From positions 114,980 through 178,979 of the forward strand of contig JALEJP010000019.1 of the NCBI GenBank assembly GCA_022769625.1: a stretch of 64,000 nt of DNA, read 5' to 3'. Both the position numbers and the translations under genes were made by a program. A model generated the notes under the pieces. It did no database searches, was not told where the DNA came from, and worked only from the letters and a program-made list of their open reading frames with translations. Positions 1 through 8,582 of this stretch are shown here, piece after piece (position 1 is the stretch's first letter; every line of letters begins with the position of its first letter). The DNA comes from Lachnospiraceae bacterium (GTDB lineage Bacteria; Bacillota; Clostridia; Lachnospirales; Lachnospiraceae).

Positions 1-1076
1 AGATAGTCTTCCGTCAGAAACCCCTGTACCGGAATATACCAGATCTGTTCTTTTTTCCAGGCAATGGCCGCACCTGCCATCTGTTTCTTTTCTGCCAGGA
101 TAAAAAAGCTGAGAAACTGCGCCTTTCCCGCTTCTCCAAAAATCTGTTCCGCCTGAGAAAAATCCGTTACCAGATAAAAATTATGTTCCATCTTCTGATC
201 CGGTGTATCACAGTTAAAACGATTCAGCATATTTTTAAACTCCAGCTTTTTGAAAAGCGCAAATGCCTCCGGTGTATAAAGACTGGTAAGCCTTGCATCC
301 TCCAAAGAGAACGAAACCGGGCTGTCCGTATCGATCGTCGCCAGTTTTTTGCTTAAAACAGCCATATCATAATGCTCCAGAAATGCATTTTTTGCTTTTG
401 CAGGTTTGATCTCATCTACATGGGCATATGCGTTCTCCACGGTTCCATACTCAACGATCAGCCTGGTGGCTGTCTTTTCTCCTACCCCCGGAAGTCCAGG
501 AATATTGTCAGCGGAATCACCCATCAGTGCTTTCAGCTCAATAATCTGCAGGGGTGTAACCTGATACTTCTCCTGCACCTCTTTTGCATGATAATCTTCG
601 ATTTCCGTTCCACCCCTCTTTGTTTTTGGAATCCGGATCTGAATGTGCTCCGTAGCAAGCTGAAGAAGATCCCGGTCTCCGGAAACAACAGAAACCTCAA
701 GCCCCTTTTTCTCCATACGTTTTGCCACTGTACCGAGCAGATCATCCGCCTCATATCCCTCAAGCATCAACAGGGGTACACCCATGGCGCGCAGAACCTC
801 CTTCATGACAGGTACCTGCTCATGAAGCTGCTCCGGCATGGGTTTTCGTGTTCCTTTGTAATCTTGATACATTTTATGTCGGAAAGTAGGTGCTTTCAGA
901 TCGAAAGCGACTGCCAGATACTGGGGATTTTCCTCCGAAAGAATTTTAAATAAAATATTCAGAAATCCATAGACAGCATTTGTGTGTAATCCTTCCGAAT
1001 TTGTAAGATCCGGGACACCGTAAAATGCCCGGTTTAAAATACTGTGTCCATCAATCAGAACAATTTTCTCACTCAT
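1..1076 (-). CDS. polA: DNA polymerase I, N-terminal 5'-3' exonuclease part (truncated by window edge)
   Basis: Reverse-strand translation MSEKIVLIDGHSILNRAFYGVPDLTNSEGLHTNAVYGFLNIL...GVPLLMLEGYEADDLLGT...VVSGDRDLLQL is typical of the PolA FEN domain; start ATG at 1076. Confidence 0.95.
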   Translation of the reverse strand, partial: MSEKIVLIDGHSILNRAFYGVPDLTNSEGLHTNAVYGFLNILFKILSEENPQYLAVAFDLKAPTFRHKMYQDYKGTRKPMPEQLHEQVPVMKEVLRAMGVPLLMLEGYEADDLLGTVAKRMEKKGLEVSVVSGDRDLLQLATEHIQIRIPKTKRGGTEIEDYHAKEVQEKYQVTPLQIIELKALMGDSADNIPGLPGVGEKTATRLIVEYGTVENAYAHVDEIKPAKAKNAFLEHYDMAVLSKKLATIDTDSPVSFSLEDARLTSLYTPEAFALFKKLEFKNMLNRFNCDTPDQKMEHNFYLVTDFSQAEQIFGEAGKAQFLSFFILAEKKQMAGAAIAWKKEQIWYIPVQGFLTEDY

Positions 1077-1077
1077 T

Positions 1078-1647
1078 TTATTCTCCTTTCCCATCCTTCC
1101 CTTTTCCGTCTGTATCAGAGCCTGATATGCCCTCCGCATTCGCCGGTTCTTTTGGCGGTTCCGGCTCCGTCATGGATTCCTCTTTCGTATTCTCTTTGAT
1201 ACGTTCCTTTCTCCTGAAAGAAACGCTTCTCTCTTTTCTATCTTCCACCCTGTTCTTCTCTTCGTCTCCTGACAGAAGCCGGTATACCGGATTGCTTTGT
1301 AGGTCTCCGGTTCTCCAGAACTCTACCTGGGAAAAAAGAACCAAAATCAGAAAAATCTGCGCAAGCATCATAATCCCAATTCGGTAAAAATGCGCAATAC
1401 GTGTCTTCCACACATAAAAACGACTCTCTTCCAGATTGTTCTGCAGGGCATTTTCCACATCATAAACGGTGCTCCCCTCTTCATCGTCCAGCCTCTGCAG
1501 GGTATAATGAACCGTATAATAGATTTCCAGCTCCTCGTAGCATTCTCTGCAGTTACTGATATGATCCAGAAACTCTTCCAGCTCTTTGTCATTTAGTTTT
1601 TTTAAAATATAGGGCGTCACCATAGACTGCGCACGTTTACAATCCAT
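1078..1647 (-). CDS. zf-HC2 (anti-sigma-like) membrane protein
   Basis: N-terminal C..H-x3-C-x2-C zinc-finger pattern (DCKRAQ...DHISNCRECYEEL) followed by one TM segment. Confidence 0.7.
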   Translation of the reverse strand: MDCKRAQSMVTPYILKKLNDKELEEFLDHISNCRECYEELEIYYTVHYTLQRLDDEEGSTVYDVENALQNNLEESRFYVWKTRIAHFYRIGIMMLAQIFLILVLFSQVEFWRTGDLQSNPVYRLLSGDEEKNRVEDRKERSVSFRRKERIKENTKEESMTEPEPPKEPANAEGISGSDTDGKGKDGKGE

Positions 1648-1727
1648 CTTCGTTTCTTCTCCTTATATCATAAGCACCGGCGGGTTCTGTTTGCCGCAGT
1701 ATTTTTGCATATCATCTGCATAACAAG

Positions 1728-1771
1728 TTTTATTACACAGGAAATTCGAAGGAATTTCCTGTGTAATAAAA
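1728..1771. repeat. Perfect 20-bp inverted repeat with 4-nt loop (copy A of a palindromic repeat)
   Basis: TTTTATTACACAGGAAATTC-GAAG-GAATTTCCTGTGTAATAAAA; related degenerate copy at 55709-55744. Confidence 0.8.
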
Positions 1772-1818
1772 ATAACCGTGCTCCCAATCCTTCTCAGGCT
1801 CGGATAAGCACGGTCAAA

Positions 1819-1901
1819 TGCCGGTGGCCGGACTCGAACCGGCACGGCTGTTAACCGCTTGATTTTGAGTCAAGTGCGTCTGCCAATTCCGCCACACCGG
1901 C
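1819..1901 (-). tRNA. tRNA-Leu (anticodon CAA)
   Basis: GCCGGTGTGGCGGAATTGGCAGACGC...ACTTGACTCAAAATCAAGC...GGTTCGAGTCCGGCCACCGGCA; long variable arm, acceptor stem pairs. Confidence 0.95.
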
Positions 1902-2023
1902 ATATTTTCTAAACCGGTATTTATCTTAACATAGTTTGACATCTTATGCAAGCTTTTTTTATTCTCTTTTTCTTCTGTCCAGATCCACAGCCGTTTTTTC
2001 ACAATTTCAAAATCAGAAATCTG

Positions 2024-2052
2024 TTGACACATCCTGTGCTTTTGCATATAAT
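2024..2052 (+). promoter_or_regulatory. sigma-A-type promoter upstream of NiCo riboswitch
   Basis: TTGACA-17 nt-TATAAT. Confidence 0.85.
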
Positions 2053-2105
2053 ATTTTAAACTCTTTGCACTGCATGAATGCATACTTAGTATACAGAAGC
2101 AACAG

Positions 2106-2201
2106 TACAAACTGAGCAGGCATTGGACTTTCGAGTTCAGGAAGCCGGGCCATAGGATTTGGCAGCAGATGAGCAGACGCACATCTGTGGGACAGTAGTA
2201 T
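2106..2201 (+). promoter_or_regulatory. NiCo (czcD-type) metal riboswitch
   Basis: ACTGAGCAGGCA...GCCGGGC...GGCAGCAGATGA...CACATCTGTGGGACAGT matches the conserved words of the NiCo riboswitch; followed by a U-rich putative terminator and a CDF exporter gene. Confidence 0.9.
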
Positions 2202-2293
2202 GTTTCACAGGTGTGCTGTTTTTTTATAATTCCACGTACCTTGTGAAGTGCCATAAGAGAAAACCATATTATTATTTGAATGGAGGTCATCTT

Positions 2294-3193
2294 ATGACAA
2301 ACTCAAATCAGTCAACTGCTGAAAAAGAACGTCAGATGGTAAACCGGGTTTCCCTTGTTACCATCACTGGAAATGTGGTACTATCCATATTTAAACTAAT
2401 CGCCGGCATTTTGGGCAGATCCGGAGCCATGGTCTCCGATGCCATCCACTCCATGTCCGATGTTGTGACAACGGTTATTGCATTTCTGGGTGTGCGGATG
2501 TCACAGAAAGAAGCAGACAAATCTCACCCTTACGGCCATGAACGTCTGGAGTGTGTTGCCTCTCTGATACTTGGAATCACGTTATTTGCAGTTGGATGCG
2601 GTATCGGATATGCCGGAATCCAGAATATTATCGGAGGCCACTATGAAGAACTGGCTGTTCCAGGATTCCTTGCACTGGCTGCTGCCATCATATCTATCGT
2701 AGTAAAAGAAGCCATGTTCTGGTACACCAGACATTACGCTTCCCTTCTGAATTCAGCTGCTTTTATGGCGGATGCATGGCATCACCGTTCCGATGCTCTG
2801 TCCTCCGTTGGATCCCTGATCGGCATTGGAGGAGCCATGCTTGGTTTTCCTGTACTGGATTCCATTGCCAGTGTTATCATCTGCCTGTTCATTTTGAAAG
2901 TCGCCTATGACACCTTCAAGGATGCACTCAGCAAGATGCTGGATACCTCCTGCAGTGATGAATACGAGAAATCTCTCTCCGATTTCATCCTCTCTCAGAA
3001 AGATGTAATAAAGCTTGATCTCCTGCACACCAGGATGTTTGGCAACAAAGTATATGTGGATGCTGAAATCTCCGTTGACGGAGATAAATCCCTGCGTGAT
3101 GCACACGCAGTTGCCGAGCGCGTACACGATGGAGTTGAAAAGCATTTTCCAAATGTGAAACACATCATGATTCATGTAAATCCTGCATCCTGA
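2294..3193 (+). CDS. Cation diffusion facilitator family transporter
   Basis: MTNSNQSTAEKERQMVNRVSLVTITGNVVLSIFKLIAGILGRSGAMVSDAIHSMSD...DAWHHRSDALSS; RBS GGAGG; shorter than the supplied ORF. Confidence 0.93.
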   Translation: MTNSNQSTAEKERQMVNRVSLVTITGNVVLSIFKLIAGILGRSGAMVSDAIHSMSDVVTTVIAFLGVRMSQKEADKSHPYGHERLECVASLILGITLFAVGCGIGYAGIQNIIGGHYEELAVPGFLALAAAIISIVVKEAMFWYTRHYASLLNSAAFMADAWHHRSDALSSVGSLIGIGGAMLGFPVLDSIASVIICLFILKVAYDTFKDALSKMLDTSCSDEYEKSLSDFILSQKDVIKLDLLHTRMFGNKVYVDAEISVDGDKSLRDAHAVAERVHDGVEKHFPNVKHIMIHVNPAS

Positions 3194-3276
3194 TGATATC
3201 ACGTCCGGATGCATTACCATTCTCTCCCGGGCTGCCCTCCTTCACTTGGCAGCCCGGGATTTTTCTGTCGGCCTTT

Positions 3277-3744
3277 TCACAGAATTCCTGTGATATGAAG
3301 AATCCAGTAAAAGAAACCCAATACCCAACTTGAAAATACTCCATAGAGGATCACAGGACCTGCAATCGTAAAAATTTTGCATCCGATTCCAAAAACCTGC
3401 CCTTCTTTCTGAAACTCTATGGCGGAGGCTGCCACTGAATTTGCAAATCCGGTAATGGGCACAAGCGTACCGGCACCTCCGAATTTTGCAAGCTTCGGAT
3501 AAAGATTCAGCCCCGTAAGCAGCACACTGGCAAATACCAGGATCATAGAGCACCAGCTTCCTGCCAGCTCTTTGTCCATGCCGATGGATCCACAGTAATT
3601 CAGTATCATCTGCCCGATCACACAGATGATTCCTCCTGTCAGAAATGCTTTCAGCATGTTCAGCCACAGATTGTGTACCGGCGTTACCTGTTTCACATAA
3701 TCATTGTATTTTTTATCCCGTCTTTCTTTTAATATATCCGGCAT
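3277..3744 (-). CDS. spoVAC: Stage V sporulation protein AC
   Basis: MPDILKERRDKKYNDYVKQVTPVHNLWLNMLKAFLTGGIICVIGQ...FGGAGTLVPITGFANSVAASAIEF. Confidence 0.93.
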   Translation of the reverse strand: MPDILKERRDKKYNDYVKQVTPVHNLWLNMLKAFLTGGIICVIGQMILNYCGSIGMDKELAGSWCSMILVFASVLLTGLNLYPKLAKFGGAGTLVPITGFANSVAASAIEFQKEGQVFGIGCKIFTIAGPVILYGVFSSWVLGFFYWILHITGIL

Positions 3745-3760
3745 AAGCTTCTCCTTTCTG

Positions 3761-4180
3761 CTACACACCAAAACGCATATAAAAATGCCACATGCTGCCA
3801 GCCACTTTTCCTGCAGCCATCGCGATGACAATCAGACTGTATCCCTTTGTAATGCCTGCCCGTCTTGCAAAAATCGGAAAAATATTGACGATCTCCGCCA
3901 GTGCCAGAATCCATCCCCCGACAAAAATCCCGGAAAAAATACCCAAAACGGCCAGTCCCGGTTCTCCTGCATAAACCATGGGCTGATAAACGCCAAGGAG
4001 ATTCCCCGCAACTCCGCCAAGCAGAATCGCCGTCTCAAAGATCTGAACATGCTTTGCTGTGTGCGTAATTCCCACAAACCGTGTAATAACGCCCAGTCCA
4101 ACCATCAGCGCAATCACACCGCCTGCAACCACAAATCCTCCGGAAATCCCGATCAGTGCAAGCAAAACCGATGTCCACAT
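3761..4180 (-). CDS. spoVAB: Stage V sporulation protein AB
   Basis: MWTSVLLALIGISGGFVVAGGVIALMVGLGVITRFVGITHTAKHVQIFE..., between spoVAA and spoVAC. Confidence 0.85.
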   Translation of the reverse strand: MWTSVLLALIGISGGFVVAGGVIALMVGLGVITRFVGITHTAKHVQIFETAILLGGVAGNLLGVYQPMVYAGEPGLAVLGIFSGIFVGGWILALAEIVNIFPIFARRAGITKGYSLIVIAMAAGKVAGSMWHFYMRFGV

Positions 4181-4208
4181 TGTCTTCACCCACCTTTCCG
4201 CATGCCAA

Positions 4209-4850
4209 TTAAGACGTTCCTTTCCCCTTTGGATCCCGCCTGCTGCGCTCAATCAGTGTCGTGTCAATTTCATCCTCATACGTGCGCATTTCCACCTCCA
4301 GAGGGGTAGGATCCACAGTAAATTTCCGTCCCGCAAAATGATTGAAAAACAGCAGGATGCCAAGTCCTATCCCAAGAGAGTAGCAGAATTCCAGAACCGT
4401 AAATCCATCCGACCGGTTTCCGGTGAACTGGAAATAGATCTGGGCAAACAGTTTGGGAACATCCACATCATTATTAAATGTCATGATCGTAAAGGCAGCA
4501 CCAAAGAAAGCAAGAAAAGCCACAAACACGGTTTTCATCCAGGCTGCCATTCCATTCGGATGCTTTCGTTTTTCGTAAGTGATAATAAAGTCAAATTCAC
4601 CAATATTATTGATTTCAAGTCCCTTAACTTCCTTCTGGATCTGTTCCATGACTTCCAGCACAGACATGGCATGACGCCCTGGTTTTCCATTGACAGCAGT
4701 GGGAATTCCGATTGTTTTCACCAGATTTTCCGTGGCTTTGTCGGTACAGAGAATCTGTGCAATGTCACCGATTGTCACTTTTTCATCATGAACCTGTACG
4801 TTCCGGTCAATTTTCAGATACAAGGTTTCACCCTTTGCCTGTTTTGTCAT
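4209..4850 (-). CDS. spoVAA: Stage V sporulation protein AA
   Basis: MTKQAKGETLYLKIDRNVQVHDEKVTIGDIAQILC...; gene order. Confidence 0.88.
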   Translation of the reverse strand: MTKQAKGETLYLKIDRNVQVHDEKVTIGDIAQILCTDKATENLVKTIGIPTAVNGKPGRHAMSVLEVMEQIQKEVKGLEINNIGEFDFIITYEKRKHPNGMAAWMKTVFVAFLAFFGAAFTIMTFNNDVDVPKLFAQIYFQFTGNRSDGFTVLEFCYSLGIGLGILLFFNHFAGRKFTVDPTPLEVEMRTYEDEIDTTLIERSRRDPKGKGTS

Positions 4851-4989
4851 CTCTTACCTCCGCATATACCAGAGTACTTCTGCCACTGAGCTCCCTCTCT
4901 GTATTCCCGACGGAACAATAAAAAATGCCAGACAGAAAAATCAGCATCAAAATCCAGACCACACAAAGCAATATTTTTCTTCTGTCCAT
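4828..4989 (-). CDS. Small single-TM protein between sigF and spoVAA
   Basis: MDRRKILLCVVWILMLIFLSGIFYCSVGNTERELSGRSTLVYAEVRDDKTGKG, RBS GAGGAG 7 nt upstream, overlaps the spoVAA start. Confidence 0.5.
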   Translation of the reverse strand: MDRRKILLCVVWILMLIFLSGIFYCSVGNTERELSGRSTLVYAEVRDDKTGKG

Positions 4990-5103
4990 ATCGCTGCTCC
5001 TCGTTTCTTTATCTGCTGGATCAACAGTATCTCCGGATGCCTTTATCTTTCCCATCCTCCGATATTTTATTCATCATTTTTTCGATCACGTCGGAACTCT
5101 GAT

Positions 5104-5817
5104 CTAAAGCTTTTCTCTAAGCCGGCTCAAAATCCTTTTTTCCATCCGTGACACCTGCACCTGTGTCATATCCATTTGTTCTGCTACCTGCACCTGTGTC
5201 ATATCCTCAAAATAGCGCAGTCTGAGCAGTTTTCGCTCCTTCTCTTCCAGCGTGCCAAGCAGTGTGGTTAAAAGCATATGATTCAGTAATTCTTCACCTG
5301 CATCCTTTTCTTCCTCCAGCCTGTCCATCAACAGGATCGCACTTCCATCTCCCTGATAAATGGTTTTCTGCAGCGATTCCACCTCTGTAGCGGACTCCAT
5401 TGCCATCACAATTTCTTCCCGGTCCATACCGATCTCTCCGGATATTTCCTCCAGTGTCGGCTCTCTACCATAGTATTTCTCCAGTCTTTCCCGGGCCATA
5501 CATGCCTTTGCCGCAGTCTCCTTCAGGGAACGGCTGACCTTGATGATTCCGTCATCCCTCAGGAAACGTTTGATCTCACCTGTGATCATCGGAACCGCAT
5601 AGGTGGAAAAACGCACTTCAAAATGAATATCGAATTTATCAATGGCTTTTAAAAGCCCGATACTTCCAATCTGAATCAGATCCTCCATCTCACAGCCTCT
5701 CCCGCAGAAGCGTCTTGCAATGGTGTAAACCAGTCCCATATTCCTTTCTACCAGTATATCCCTCGCATTTTTGTCCCCTTTGTGAGACTTTTCAATCAAT
5801 GCAAGGGTCTGCTCCAT
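5104..5817 (-). CDS. sigF: Forespore sigma factor F
   Basis: MEQTLALIEKSHKGDKNARDILVERNMGLVYTIARRF...GEIKRFLRDDGIIKVSRSLKE; follows spoIIAB. Confidence 0.95.
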   Translation of the reverse strand: MEQTLALIEKSHKGDKNARDILVERNMGLVYTIARRFCGRGCEMEDLIQIGSIGLLKAIDKFDIHFEVRFSTYAVPMITGEIKRFLRDDGIIKVSRSLKETAAKACMARERLEKYYGREPTLEEISGEIGMDREEIVMAMESATEVESLQKTIYQGDGSAILLMDRLEEEKDAGEELLNHMLLTTLLGTLEEKERKLLRLRYFEDMTQVQVAEQMDMTQVQVSRMEKRILSRLREKL

Positions 5818-6236
5818 CCGATCTCCTTTCGCATGAAAACGGTTGTTCCCTGTCCCGGCACAGATTCCACATGGACTTCATCCATAAATGCCTCCATAAA
5901 TGCAAAACCCATTCCGGAACGCTCCATATCCGGTTTTGTGGTAAACAATGGTTCCATCGCTTTTTTCACATCGGATATTCCACATCCATGATCTGTCACG
6001 GAAAGATATAGCGTTCTTCCCTGAATCTGACAGGACACAATTATTTTTTCTATCCGTCCATCATACGCGTGCACGATACAGTTTGTCACAGCTTCCGATA
6101 CGGCAGTCTTGACATCTGCCACCTCCTCCAGCGTAGGGTTCAGCTGTGTCATAAAGGCAGAAACTGCAACACGGATAAATCCTTCATTGCAGGATCTGCT
6201 GTCAAATTCTACCTTCATTTCATTTTCATATGCCAT
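5796..6236 (-). CDS. spoIIAB: Anti-sigma F factor (serine kinase)
   Basis: MAYENEMKVEFDSRSCNEGFIRVAVSAFMTQLNPTLEEVADVKTAVSEAVTNCIVHAY. Confidence 0.95.
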   Translation of the reverse strand: MAYENEMKVEFDSRSCNEGFIRVAVSAFMTQLNPTLEEVADVKTAVSEAVTNCIVHAYDGRIEKIIVSCQIQGRTLYLSVTDHGCGISDVKKAMEPLFTTKPDMERSGMGFAFMEAFMDEVHVESVPGQGTTVFMRKEIGWSRPLH

Positions 6237-6585
6237 TGCCGTTCCTCCCCCGTTCCACTTTGGATGTTTCTGGTTCATCCTCATACAGTGCAATTATTTT
6301 GTGTATCCCGGAAAGCGTCAGAATACGTCTGACACGCTCCTTCACATGAATCGCTGTTACTGTTCCTCCCTGGGACTGCACCAGCTTATATCTTCCCATA
6401 ATCATGCCAATCCCGGCACTGTCCATAAAGACTGTATTTTGAAAATCAAAAATAACTCTCTCTACTCGTTGTCCTATCAGGATCCGATCCGCTTCTCTTC
6501 GAATCTTCTCGGCACTGTGATGATCCAGCTCCGCCGGAACCAGAATCACCATTTCACTTCCCTTCATTTTCAGAATATTTCCCAT
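6226..6585 (-). CDS. spoIIAA: Anti-sigma F factor antagonist
   Basis: STAS domain ...VIFDFQNTVFMDSAGIGMIMGRYKL; gene order. Confidence 0.95.
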   Translation of the reverse strand: MGNILKMKGSEMVILVPAELDHHSAEKIRREADRILIGQRVERVIFDFQNTVFMDSAGIGMIMGRYKLVQSQGGTVTAIHVKERVRRILTLSGIHKIIALYEDEPETSKVERGRNGNGI

Positions 6586-6640
6586 TTTTGACTCCCCCCC
6601 ATTTCAATATCGGAAAATGATATCTTCTTCCAGCATAATA

Positions 6641-6762
6641 AAAACTGCCGCAGATGCAAACAATTTTCCTGCATTTACGATGCAGGAACTTTGGTACATC
6701 CATAATCCTTTGTACATCCTGCATCCAAATGAGGAACATTCCTTGCATGCCGCAGCAGTTCG
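6641..6762 (-). ncRNA. Structured 3'-UTR / branched terminator-like RNA
   Basis: Outer imperfect stem AACTGCtGCggcATGCAA / TTTGCATctGCGGCAGTT followed by TTTTTATT; inner perfect stem GATGCAGGA/TCCTGCATC. Confidence 0.45.
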
Positions 6763-6781
6763 TTCTCATTTTCTGTCTTTT

Positions 6782-8350
6782 TTATTCTATTCCAAGCATA
6801 TTATTGACTACATTTCCGGAATTCTCATTTCCGCCAATGGTGGTCACATCATTCTGGGGATCTGTGTAACCCATATCCGCCCCGTTCGTATCCTGTGTTC
6901 CATCTGCGGGCTGTGTCTGCGCCGTTCCACCTGCTGAAGCAGTACTGCCTCCGGATGACGTGTCATCGGTCATATAACTGGAAACATTATAGGCAGCAGC
7001 CTGTGTGGGGAATTTCTGAATAATTTCTTTAAATGCTTTATTTGCCTTTTCCATATCGTTGGTATTGCGGTATGAAAACGCCAGATAATACCAGGCATTG
7101 AAATCATCCGGTTTCGCCTCGGTTGCTTTCTTCAGCTGTTCAATCGCTTTCTGATAGTCACCTGCAGCATAGGCAGTTGCTCCTGCAGCATACGCTTCAT
7201 TAAATACATAGTCTGAAAGAGCCGTCTTGAGGCTGGTGTAGAGCTCCTTGCCTTTTCCCGTCATACTGTCTTCGCTGATCTGATTCAAAGCATCCGCTGC
7301 CTTTGTCATATCGTTTGCGATATAATAATTTGCAGCCTCCAGAATGTCTTCATAAGACTCCGCCTTTTTGTTTGCCTCATCTTTTACTTTATTCGCCTCA
7401 TCCACTTTACTCTGATAATCGGCAATTTCCTCCTCAAGCCCCTGTACTTTCGAGACCTGAGCCGCCATCTTGGTATTGGCATCTGTCACCTGACTGTTTG
7501 CATCTGCATAAATACTCTGTCTGGTTGAGGGAACAACAAGAAACCATACCACAGCCGCTCCCAAAAGGATTCCCAGAAAAATATTGATAAAGGTAGCCAC
7601 GGTAGAACTGTCGCGAAACGTCGTCGGCTGAATGATCATCTCATTACCGCTCATGTAAGTCACCGTTCCATTTAGACGGTCTACCTTTTCTTTTGCATAC
7701 TTTTTCTTTCTCTTTTGTTCCAGGCTGGTACTGATACCGGTAGCAAGCTCCACTTCCTGCAGATAGCGCAGTGTTGTAGTGTTGTTTGTATCAATAAAAG
7801 CCGCTTTTTTTAACAGCTTTCTTGCTTTCTCGTATTCCTGATGTTTCAGATAAAGCAAAGCAAGCAGATGATAAGCCTTAATCAGCTTTGGGTTCTGTGA
7901 AAGAACCTTTTTCAGCTGAATCATTGCCATATCATCATTATCCTCACGACAGTAAACAAGTGCCTGGTTATATTTACGTATCGTCTGGTTAATGGTATCC
8001 AGTTTATTTTTATTGGACTGCAGCTTGTCGATGTAATACTCAGCCGCATTGTTCTCCGGATTCATGTTTTTGCTGATAACCCACTCAGTAAGAGCGGAAA
8101 CCACCTCACCGGATTCAAAATACACCAGACCCAGCAGATTTCTGGCATCCATATTTTCTTTATTAAATTCCAGGCTCCGCTTTAAAGATTTGATCGCACC
8201 GGAAAGATCCCGCACGCGAGCCTTATCCAATCCTTCATTATAGAGCAGATTGGAAATCCGGATAATCCGTTTCTGTATCGTAATATCTGCTCCGCAGCCG
8301 GTACAGTAATCTATATTCGAAAGCGGAGTTCCACAGTAAATACAATTCAT
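6782..8350 (-). CDS. Zinc-ribbon / TPR membrane protein
   Basis: MNCIYCGTPLSNIDYCTGCGADI zinc ribbon, TPR repeats, one TM (FINIFLGILLGAAVVWFLVVP), coiled coil, second TPR block. Confidence 0.8.
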   Translation of the reverse strand: MNCIYCGTPLSNIDYCTGCGADITIQKRIIRISNLLYNEGLDKARVRDLSGAIKSLKRSLEFNKENMDARNLLGLVYFESGEVVSALTEWVISKNMNPENNAAEYYIDKLQSNKNKLDTINQTIRKYNQALVYCREDNDDMAMIQLKKVLSQNPKLIKAYHLLALLYLKHQEYEKARKLLKKAAFIDTNNTTTLRYLQEVELATGISTSLEQKRKKKYAKEKVDRLNGTVTYMSGNEMIIQPTTFRDSSTVATFINIFLGILLGAAVVWFLVVPSTRQSIYADANSQVTDANTKMAAQVSKVQGLEEEIADYQSKVDEANKVKDEANKKAESYEDILEAANYYIANDMTKAADALNQISEDSMTGKGKELYTSLKTALSDYVFNEAYAAGATAYAAGDYQKAIEQLKKATEAKPDDFNAWYYLAFSYRNTNDMEKANKAFKEIIQKFPTQAAAYNVSSYMTDDTSSGGSTASAGGTAQTQPADGTQDTNGADMGYTDPQNDVTTIGGNENSGNVVNNMLGIE

Positions 8351-8359
8351 GGTATCCCC

Positions 8360-8506
8360 TTATCTTCTTTTTTTCTTTTCATCCATCATCAGTTCCTTCA
8401 GAATATCGGTAATATCCGTCAGGTCGCGGTTGTAAATCGCATCCTCTGCTTCATTAACATCCAGACTGGGATGAAATTTTTTCAGCTCTTCTTCATAATT
8501 AATCAT
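8360..8506 (-). CDS. Small hypothetical protein (48 aa)
   Basis: MINYEEELKKFHPSLDVNEAEDAIYNRDLTDITDILKELMMDEKKKRR with RBS AAGGAGA; not in the supplied ORF list (too short). Confidence 0.65.
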   Translation of the reverse strand: MINYEEELKKFHPSLDVNEAEDAIYNRDLTDITDILKELMMDEKKKRR

Positions 8507-8582
8507 CTGTAACTCTCCTTTTATACAAGCAATGCAAAATCATCAGCCTCTGCTCTTAAATCTGTCCCATACGCTCTGCCCA

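Noticed and set aside
6554-6769. 71-aa minus-strand ORF between spoIIAA and the TPR gene
   Set aside because: Overlaps the spoIIAA start and the structured RNA; no convincing RBS
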